This document shows, piece after piece, positions 14,915 to 19,594 of a stretch of DNA of 19,594 nt (the first letter of the stretch is position 1; every line of letters begins with the position of its first letter). The position numbers and the translations under genes were made by a program. The notes beneath the pieces were generated by a model that saw nothing but the letters and a program-made list of their open reading frames with translations, was not told the DNA's origin and did no database searches. Origin of the DNA: Chloroflexota bacterium (GTDB taxonomy: Bacteria > Chloroflexota > UBA6077 > CF-72); NCBI GenBank assembly GCA_019247135.1, contig JAFAPL010000849.1:1-19594 (forward strand), in the 5' to 3' direction.

Positions 14915-15247
14915 AGCGCCGTTTCTTCCTCCAGGTTCCCCAAGAGTTCGTCCAGTCAGCGTTCAGGCGGAAGTCGCTCCGCTTCCGGTAGGTGTTCGGC
15001 TGCGCCCGTACGCTGTAGACGGCACAGTATCGCGAGCGCGAGTCAAGCGGGAGTTTGCTGGCGGTCAGCTTTCGGCCAGCTTTCAACCAGTTTGTTCAGG
15101 CGACATTCAAGTCATGCTGATCGCTGGTCAGCCGGAGACCGCACGCGGCGAGCGCAATGTGCTGAAGATCGCAGACTTGGCGCACTGAGGACAACGGGGC
15201 TGGCGTTGCCGCAGGCCCGGGCGCGTCCTCGCAAGCCCCAGCTCGAT
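14915..15247. promoter_or_regulatory. 333-bp gap upstream of the transporter/cellulase operon; no convincing gene
   Basis: This gap should hold the promoter of the minus-strand operon starting at 14914. On the minus strand a TTGACT (-35-like) is at 15046-15041, directly followed by the imperfect palindrome TCGCGAGCGCGA at 15030-15041, but no good -10 box stands at 17 +/- 1 bases. A hairpin CGGAAG/CTTCCG with an 8-base loop is at 14968-14987, in the presumed leader. Weak GGGGCT/AGCCCC arms at 15196-15201 and 15234-15239 could end transcription of the gene at 15248. A plus-strand open stretch ending at TGA 15186-15188 has protein-like codons over its last ~30 codons but no convincing start. Confidence 0.35.
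14968..14987. repeat. Inverted repeat in the leader of the sugar operon
   Basis: Perfect 6-bp arms CGGAAG (14968-14973) and CTTCCG (14982-14987) are separated by 8 bases. It lies about 55-75 bases upstream of the solute-binding protein start, so it could be a repressor site or an RNA hairpin. Short arms like these also occur by chance in GC-rich DNA. Confidence 0.3.
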
Positions 15248-15724
15248 TTACTCGACGGACTCCACGCAACCGCTGGTTTCGGTCTTGACGATGTACGTCT
15301 TCTGCCCAACACCGCCGTCAGGCGCGTGCGCGGTGGCGACGTAGAAGCGGATCTGCCCTCCGCCGGGGCGCGGGTGATCGCCGACGTAGTCGATGCTGAG
15401 CGTCACGCTCTGCTCCGACGCCGCTAGACGTTGCGCGCCAGTCTGTTCGAGCACCAGCGCGCGCGGCACCTGCGCCTGTACCGCTGGGCACAGTTGATTC
15501 CAGCCCAGGTCGCCGTCGAGCGTAGCGACGGACTGCATGAACTGGTCCGCGGGAGCAGGCGCGGCAACACTCGAGACGTTCATCCGCATCTGGAGACCCA
15601 GCAATCCCAGCCCGAACAGCGTGACCAGGCCCGCCGCGACGAGTGGATTCCGCCCAAAGCCGCGCAACACCGCCTTGGCTATGCTGCGCTGGCGCTGAAG
15701 CAGGCTGTGTCGCATGTGAGTCAT
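15248..15724 (-). CDS. Small membrane-anchored protein, function unknown
   Basis: 158 residues: a basic N-terminus (to ~27), one membrane segment at about 28-46 (LVAAGLVTLFGLGLLGL), a short Ala/Pro linker and a ~100-residue extracytoplasmic domain. The domain opens with DQFMQSVATLDGDLGWNQLCPAVQ and ends in alternating strands (VTLSIDYVG, GQIRFYVATA, KTYIVKTETSGC). A helix followed by a beta sheet in this order resembles NTF2-like membrane-anchored domains (DUF4878-type); this is inference from pattern only. Two cysteines, C79 and C153, could form a disulfide. GGAGG lies ~7 bases before ATG 15724, which decides that start over the Met at residue 4. The gene is separated by 333 bases from the next minus-strand operon and is probably its own unit. 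Confidence 0.7.
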   Translation of the reverse strand: MTHMRHSLLQRQRSIAKAVLRGFGRNPLVAAGLVTLFGLGLLGLQMRMNVSSVAAPAPADQFMQSVATLDGDLGWNQLCPAVQAQVPRALVLEQTGAQRLAASEQSVTLSIDYVGDHPRPGGGQIRFYVATAHAPDGGVGQKTYIVKTETSGCVESVE

Positions 15725-15741
15725 CGCAGGTCCTCCACTCG

Positions 15742-15758
15742 CGCGACATTTCGTCGCG
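15742..15758. repeat. Inverted repeat just upstream of the small membrane protein gene
   Basis: Arms CGCGAC (15742-15747) and GTCGCG (15753-15758) are separated by ATTTC. The site starts 18 bases before the minus-strand ATG at 15724, in the divergent region between 15724 and 15939, and overlaps the expected leader. It could be an operator or leader hairpin. Evidence is symmetry only. Confidence 0.3.
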
Positions 15759-15938
15759 TTGCCAGGCTAGGCGTAATGTGCTGAACGGAAACCGGCTGCG
15801 CCTGCAAGCGGCCTGTACGCCACCTGACTATCCCTCAGTCTTCTCCGTTGGATGGCCAGGCGGCGTTCAGTGTCGCTGTGCCCGAGTTCGGCACTCTGCC
15901 AGCCACCTGCTGTGATGCTCTATCCGAAGGCTCACAAG

Positions 15939-16523
15939 ATGCGCGTCGACACAGCCGTGCTCCTCTGGACAGCGCCGCTTGCCGTGCTCGCCACGGCCGC
16001 GGCAGCAATCCTTGCGTTCCACGTGTGGCAAGTCGGTCCCGCAACGCGCCCAACTACACCGCCGGAGGTTCGCGAGGCGCTCGACGTGCTCGGTGGGCAT
16101 CAGGCGACAGCGCAACTGCGCGACATGCTCGACCACAATCAAGTCAGCTACCAATTCGTCTCGATGTCGCCCGGGATGTTTGCCCGGTACACCGTGAACC
16201 GCAAAACAATCGACATAGATTTACGCTTGAGGGACGAAGACAAATTAACATTAGCAGCACTGCTTGCTCACGAAGCAGTGCACGCGCAGGATGCGGTGGA
16301 CGGGTACCTGTCCACAGGTGGTGCAGACGCGTGCATCGGTTCAGAGTTGCGAGCCTTTCGGACGTCTGGTCTGTTCTGGACCGAGGTGTACGGCCCCGCC
16401 GGCAAGGTCGACGCGAATGACGAGCTCGAGCAACAGCTGAATCTGATCGCCGACCGCGCACTGCACGATCCATCCGCGCTGGAGCAAATGGTGCGCCTGG
16501 CGTACGTGAACCAATGCGGATAG
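15939..16523 (+). CDS. Membrane-anchored putative zinc metallopeptidase (HEAVH)
   Basis: 194 residues. A single N-terminal membrane segment (about 6-30) is followed by an extracytoplasmic domain. HEAVHAQD at 111-118, preceded by LAALLA, fits a zinc-binding HExxH helix, and Glu136 in GSELRAF, 21 residues after the second His, is a plausible third ligand as in gluzincins. Two cysteines (C132, C193) may pair. The sequence just before the motif, KTIDIDLRLRDEDKL, gives the edge strand usual in such peptidases. ATG 15939 is preferred because GAAGG lies 8 bases upstream and the membrane segment begins at once; ATG 15915 and an earlier in-frame codon are weaker. The substrate is unknown; the neighbouring genes do not indicate one. 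Divergent from the small membrane protein. Confidence 0.7.
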   Translation: MRVDTAVLLWTAPLAVLATAAAAILAFHVWQVGPATRPTTPPEVREALDVLGGHQATAQLRDMLDHNQVSYQFVSMSPGMFARYTVNRKTIDIDLRLRDEDKLTLAALLAHEAVHAQDAVDGYLSTGGADACIGSELRAFRTSGLFWTEVYGPAGKVDANDELEQQLNLIADRALHDPSALEQMVRLAYVNQCG

Positions 16524-16674
16524 GACGCGACGGCCGGATCCGAAGTCGCCCAAGACACCAGGAGGCATCCAACTGCCCGGAGAAATGTAAAGGAGCGCGT
16601 CAGGCGTCGGCTAGCTGAGTTCTGCATTTAGCCATGCCCGGCAGCTCAAAGTGAGCGTAGGCATCAATACGCAG

Positions 16675-16684
16675 GCGGATCCGC
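16675..16684. promoter_or_regulatory. Perfect 10-bp palindrome covering the ribosome site of the debranching-enzyme gene
   Basis: GCGGATCCGC is a perfect palindrome three bases before ATG 16688. The only Shine-Dalgarno-like sequence (AGGCGG, 16673-16678) lies partly inside it. It may be chance, a protein-binding site, or simply a weak ribosome site. Confidence 0.3.
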
Positions 16685-16687
16685 ATC

Positions 16688-18787
16688 ATGCTGACGATCA
16701 ATGACGGCACTTCTTTCCTGGCCACCGACGAGTCCGGTGACATCGCGGTGGGCACGGAGCAGGGTCTCTACCATGACGACCTGCGCTTCCTGTCCGACTA
16801 TCAGCTTCGTCTGGATGGGGCTACTCCCGTCCTCCTCAGTGCGCGGACCCTCTGCCACCACACCTCGGTGCATTACTTCACCAATCCGGAGCTCGTCGGC
16901 GCACCGTCGGGCACACTCAGCCTGGCGCGGCGGCGGATGGTTGGCCGAGGCATGCACGAGGACCTCGATCTGACCAACTACGGCGACAGTGACGCACGCC
17001 TAACGCTCGAGATCACGTTCGATTCAGACTTTGCGCACATTTTCGACGTCAAGCGCCAGCTTGAACGCGCAACCGATCGAGCCACCGAGCGAAGACGCCT
17101 GCGCCGCTCGCCGCGTGTTCGACGACAATTCGCCTTTGCCTCTGGCCGCGGGCACGCCATGCGACGCACCGTCATCACTCTGTCGCAGGGCGGCACGCTC
17201 GATGGCCGAACTGCTCGCCTGGAGCTTCGCTTGCCAGCGGGCGGAAGCTGGCACCTGTGCCTTGACTGTCGAGTGGGCATGGGTAATGACGAAGCGCCGC
17301 CGCGTTACAGCTGCAAGCCAATCGGCCCAGTCTCGCTCCCAACCGAAGCACACGCGCGCCGATTGGACTCCGTCGCTGCGCAAGCTCCGCGGGTCCAGTC
17401 AGATCACGCGCCCGTGACCCAGGCGTACGACCAGGCCGTATCCGACCTGGCGGCACTCAGGATACCCGGCGAGCAGCTCGCTGGCGAGGAGTGGGTACTC
17501 TCGGCCGGTATCCCCTGGTACCTCGCCTTGTTCGGCCGTGACGCCTTGATTGCTGGTTTCGAAGCCTTGCCATTCCAGCCTGAATATGCGACGGCGGCGC
17601 TGCGCGCCCTGGCACGCCGCCAGGGCACGGCCGTTGATCCAGTGACCGATGAGGCGCCGGGTAAAATCCTTCACGAGCATCGGTTTGGGCAACAAGCTCG
17701 GCCGGTGTTCAGCCCACGCTTTCCGTACTACGGCACGGTCGACGCCACACCGCTGTTCCTGGTTCTCCTGTCAGAGACGTACCGCTGGACCGGTGACCTG
17801 GCGCTCGTGGAGGAGCTTCGCGGTAACGTCATCCAGGCTCTGGAATGGATCGATGCATACGGTGACTCTGACGGCGATGGCTATGTCGAGTACTACCGAA
17901 CAACGCCCGGCGGTCTCACCAATCAGGGCTGGAAAGACTCATGGGACTCAGTGCGGTTCCATGACGGCGTGGTCGCAAGTGGACCAATCGCTCTATGCGA
18001 GGTGCAGGGCTACGTCTACGATGCAAAGATGCGTACCGCGGAGCTGTTCGACGCGCTTGACGAACCAGCGCGCGCCACGGTGCTGCGAGCTCAGGCTGGC
18101 GCGCTCAGGTCGAAGTTCAATCGGGACTTCTGGATCGAGTCGCGGGGCTACTACGCCGAAGCGCTCGACGGAGCGAAGCGCCCTGTCGACAGTCTCACCT
18201 CGAACGCGGGACACCTGTTGTGGTCGGGGATCGCCGACGCTGACAAGGCGCGACGCGTCGCCGCGCGGCTGCTATCGCCCGCCCTCTTCACCGGCTGGGG
18301 TATTCGGACGATGGGCTCCCAAGAGGGCGGCTACAACCCCATTAGTTATCACAATGGGTCGGTGTGGCCACACGACACTGCGCTGATTGCGGCGGGTCTG
18401 GCTCGCTATGGCTATGTGCAGGAAGCTGCACGTGTGGTTGGCGGGTTGCTGGACTCGGTTGAGCAATTTCCGAATCATCGTGTGCCCGAGCTGTTCGCGG
18501 GCTTCGATAGGTTAGAAACTGGGTTCCCCGTCGACTATCCGACAAGCTCCAGCCCCCAGGCGTGGGCCGCCGGATCGGTTCTGCTGGCGATACGGACGAT
18601 GCTTGGAGTGCGCACCTCCGCGACGGGACTGCTGAGCGCACGACCGTTGTTGCCGGCGCATGTCTCGTGGCTGCGTATGAATGGAGTGCGACTGCGCGGA
18701 GAGGTCGTTGATCTGGAGGTCCATCGGACGGGCGAGGGCGCGCGCCTCCAGGTGCACCGCACGCAACAGCTAACGCGCGTTGCGTGA
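16688..18787 (+). CDS. Amylo-alpha-1,6-glucosidase / glycogen debranching-type enzyme
   Basis: 699 residues, cytoplasmic (no signal peptide). The N-terminal beta-sandwich (to ~230) has the marks of the debranching-enzyme N-terminal domain: DGTSFLATDESGDI at 6-19, GLYHDDLRFLSDYQLRLDG at 26-44 and HEDLDLTNYGD. The C-terminal (alpha/alpha)6 barrel (~240-690) contains SAGIPWYLALFGRDALIAGF, ALRALARRQGT, GTVDATPLFLVLLSETYRWTGD and GWKDSWDSVRFHDG from residue 414 with candidate acidic residues D417 and D420, then SQEGGYNPISYHNGSVWPHDTALIAAGLARYG and FPVDYPTSSSPQAWAAGS. It would hydrolyse alpha-1,6 branches of glycogen or related glucans; some relatives act on other alpha-glucosides. The length is normal for the bacterial family. 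It stands alone, 164 bases after the metallopeptidase gene. Confidence 0.9.
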   Translation: MLTINDGTSFLATDESGDIAVGTEQGLYHDDLRFLSDYQLRLDGATPVLLSARTLCHHTSVHYFTNPELVGAPSGTLSLARRRMVGRGMHEDLDLTNYGDSDARLTLEITFDSDFAHIFDVKRQLERATDRATERRRLRRSPRVRRQFAFASGRGHAMRRTVITLSQGGTLDGRTARLELRLPAGGSWHLCLDCRVGMGNDEAPPRYSCKPIGPVSLPTEAHARRLDSVAAQAPRVQSDHAPVTQAYDQAVSDLAALRIPGEQLAGEEWVLSAGIPWYLALFGRDALIAGFEALPFQPEYATAALRALARRQGTAVDPVTDEAPGKILHEHRFGQQARPVFSPRFPYYGTVDATPLFLVLLSETYRWTGDLALVEELRGNVIQALEWIDAYGDSDGDGYVEYYRTTPGGLTNQGWKDSWDSVRFHDGVVASGPIALCEVQGYVYDAKMRTAELFDALDEPARATVLRAQAGALRSKFNRDFWIESRGYYAEALDGAKRPVDSLTSNAGHLLWSGIADADKARRVAARLLSPALFTGWGIRTMGSQEGGYNPISYHNGSVWPHDTALIAAGLARYGYVQEAARVVGGLLDSVEQFPNHRVPELFAGFDRLETGFPVDYPTSSSPQAWAAGSVLLAIRTMLGVRTSATGLLSARPLLPAHVSWLRMNGVRLRGEVVDLEVHRTGEGARLQVHRTQQLTRVA

Positions 18788-18827
18788 GCAGACCGCGTAT
18801 GCGCTGACGCGCGACGGCAACGCGCGT
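18773..18827. terminator. Long inverted repeat over the stop codon of the debranching-enzyme gene
   Basis: Perfect 11-bp arms ACGCGCGTTGC (18773-18783) and GCAACGCGCGT (18817-18827) flank a 33-base loop that includes the stop TGA 18785-18787. The stem is GC-rich but no T-run follows, so a classical intrinsic terminator is not shown. mRNA 3'-end protection or a factor-dependent stop is possible. Confidence 0.4.
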
Positions 18828-18855
18828 GTTGGACGTTCGACGCGACAGAGGGTGC

Positions 18856-18876
18856 GCCGCGGCGTTATGCCGCGGC
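18856..18876. terminator. Compact GC hairpin downstream of the debranching-enzyme gene
   Basis: Two 8-bp self-complementary arms GCCGCGGC (18856-18863 and 18869-18876) flank the loop GTTAT, giving a very stable hairpin on either strand. No T-tract follows on the plus or minus side. It lies between the end of the debranching-enzyme gene and the end of a possible minus-strand ORF, a place where a two-way transcription stop would make sense. Confidence 0.45.
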
Positions 18877-19215
18877 CTGCCCGGCAGCCGCACTCCAGCA
18901 CGCCCGGCCGTTGATTGCGAGCATACAAGGCGCAACGCAAGACGTAGCTCCGGTGTGTGCGAGCCATCGATCGTGCCTTCGCGCCATGAAGTGCGCGAAC
19001 GTGTCCATCGAGTCGGATGTGCGGCGGCGACTCCGCCAGCGGTCGTACCCGCGCAATGTCACGCCGTACGCATGGCCAAACAGTGTTGGATGCGCACGCG
19101 CGAACGCTTCTCGCGCAGCGGAGTTGTACGCGAGTCCGGTGGCGGTGAGCCACAAGTCCACGTGGTGGGCACATCGATCAATTGCTTCTGCGTGGCAAAC
19201 CAACGATTGGGCCAT
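18865..19215 (-). CDS. Doubtful hypothetical protein
   Basis: A 116-residue frame from ATG 19215 (open up to a GTG at 19272) that ends in the loop of the hairpin at 18856-18876. Its centre reads like protein, with amphipathic helices (AIDRCAHHVDLWLTATGLAY, MDTFAHFMARRHDRWL) and mostly G/C third positions, while the ends are less convincing and no good ribosome site precedes ATG 19215. Six cysteines and many His/Trp residues are unusual. No family recognised. It may be an unreported small gene or a chance frame in GC-rich DNA. Confidence 0.3.
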   Translation of the reverse strand: MAQSLVCHAEAIDRCAHHVDLWLTATGLAYNSAAREAFARAHPTLFGHAYGVTLRGYDRWRSRRRTSDSMDTFAHFMARRHDRWLAHTGATSCVAPCMLAINGRACWSAAAGQAAA

Positions 19216-19310
19216 GATGACACAGCGTAGCCGGGCGCTCCCGGCCCGCTCATGACGAGAAATTCCGCGCACCTTAACGTCGCCTGGATCGGGTGTTCTG
19301 TCCGCGTTCA

Positions 19311-19325
19311 GGCGAATTGTTCGCC
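19311..19325. promoter_or_regulatory. Candidate operator upstream of a secreted-repeat gene
   Basis: GGCGAATTGTTCGCC has perfect 6-bp arms around a 3-base centre and lies 58 bases before ATG 19384. The layout fits a dimeric repressor or activator site near a promoter. No -35/-10 pair could be assigned with confidence, and no regulator gene is in the window. Confidence 0.4.
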
Positions 19326-19383
19326 GTGTCGGGCTTCCGCCAGCAGCGCCCAGGTAGCGTTGGGGGAGGAGTCACACACACCC

Positions 19384-19594
19384 ATGTCGCCTAACAAACC
19401 CTTGCTTACGTTCATCGCCACCGTTGCGATGTTCAGCACTGTTGCCCCGGTCGCGGCTCAGACGCCCAGTCCAGATCAAGCACAGATCACACTGCAAGCA
19501 GCCGACATCCAGCCCGACGGTCGCATCACCTTCAGCGGCCAGGGCTTTAGCGGCGGCGAGCAGACGGCTCTCACGATCGAAGACGATCAGGGGA
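19384..19594 (+). CDS. 5' end of a secreted Ig-like-repeat protein (partial)
   Basis: The first 70 residues are visible; the gene runs off the end. A signal peptide (MSPNKPLLTFIATVAMFSTV and on to PVAAQ) with likely cleavage after AAQ or AA is followed by the opening half of the same repeat seen at 1490-3085: RITFSGQGFSGGEQTALTIEDDQG carries F.G.GF..GE. Unlike the proteins at 1490 and 3163 it has no Cys near the cleavage site, so it should be released or held in the wall rather than lipid-anchored. A strong GGGGAGGAG lies about 14 bases upstream of ATG 19384, rather far. Function is unknown. Confidence 0.75.
   Translation, partial: MSPNKPLLTFIATVAMFSTVAPVAAQTPSPDQAQITLQAADIQPDGRITFSGQGFSGGEQTALTIEDDQG

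Larger units (their letters stand above)
18788..19383. other. 596-bp region without a confident gene
   Basis: Contains the right arm of the inverted repeat at 18773-18827, the hairpin at 18856-18876, one doubtful minus-strand ORF (18865-19215), and the leader of the gene at 19384 with a palindrome at 19311-19325. No tRNA, mobile-element end or repeat array was seen. Confidence 0.6.

Noticed and set aside
15150..15188. NVLKIADLA resembling a protein kinase DFG-region motif
   Set aside because: The match is a few residues long, there is no kinase domain around it and the frame is too short.

Overview
The window is a GC-rich, densely packed bacterial segment dominated by secreted carbohydrate-active proteins. 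Its centre is a cellulose (beta-1,4-glucan) utilisation locus. No RNA gene, CRISPR array, insertion sequence or phage gene was seen. The E1-like GH5 endoglucanase with a CBM3, the GH9 enzyme, the CUT1-type sugar ABC transporter without its own ATPase, and the lipoproteins with Pro/Ser/Thr-rich linkers would fit a filamentous or soil Chloroflexota, or possibly an actinobacterium. The host assignment is inference only; there is no phylogenetic marker in the window.

Layout. (1) Left arm, + strand, 1-8283, a tightly coupled run: the 3' end of a secreted protein with Ig-like repeats; a 58-aa zinc-ribbon protein; a polyprenol-phosphate mannose synthase-type glycosyltransferase (ATGA overlap on both sides); a secreted protein with five Ig-like repeats; a lipoprotein with five ~85-residue helical repeats; a Tat-exported clan GH-A-like glycosidase; and a GH5 endoglucanase with a CBM3. 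(2) Centre, - strand, 14914-8258, a five-gene operon read as solute-binding lipoprotein, MalF-like permease, MalG-like permease, GH9 glucanase lipoprotein, and a second GH-A-like protein paralogous to the one on the + strand. The two arms converge and overlap by 26 bp at 8258-8283. (3) Right part: a small membrane-anchored protein (-), a membrane-anchored HEAVH putative metalloprotease (+), a glycogen-debranching-type enzyme (+), a ~0.6 kb region with strong inverted repeats and one doubtful ORF, and the start of another secreted Ig-like-repeat protein running off the end.

How it fits together (inference). GH5-CBM3 and GH9 would cut cellulose outside the cell. The lipid-anchored binding protein and the two permeases would import cello-oligosaccharides, using an ATPase encoded elsewhere. 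The Ig-like and helical repeat proteins could be surface scaffolds or adhesins. The mannosyltransferase could supply polyprenyl-phosphate mannose for glycosylating exported proteins, whose linkers are rich in Ser, Thr and Pro. The most unusual element is the pair of GH-A-like paralogues on opposite strands: one keeps both candidate catalytic glutamates, while the other has Thr at the acid/base position and looks like a non-catalytic, possibly glycan-binding, derivative.
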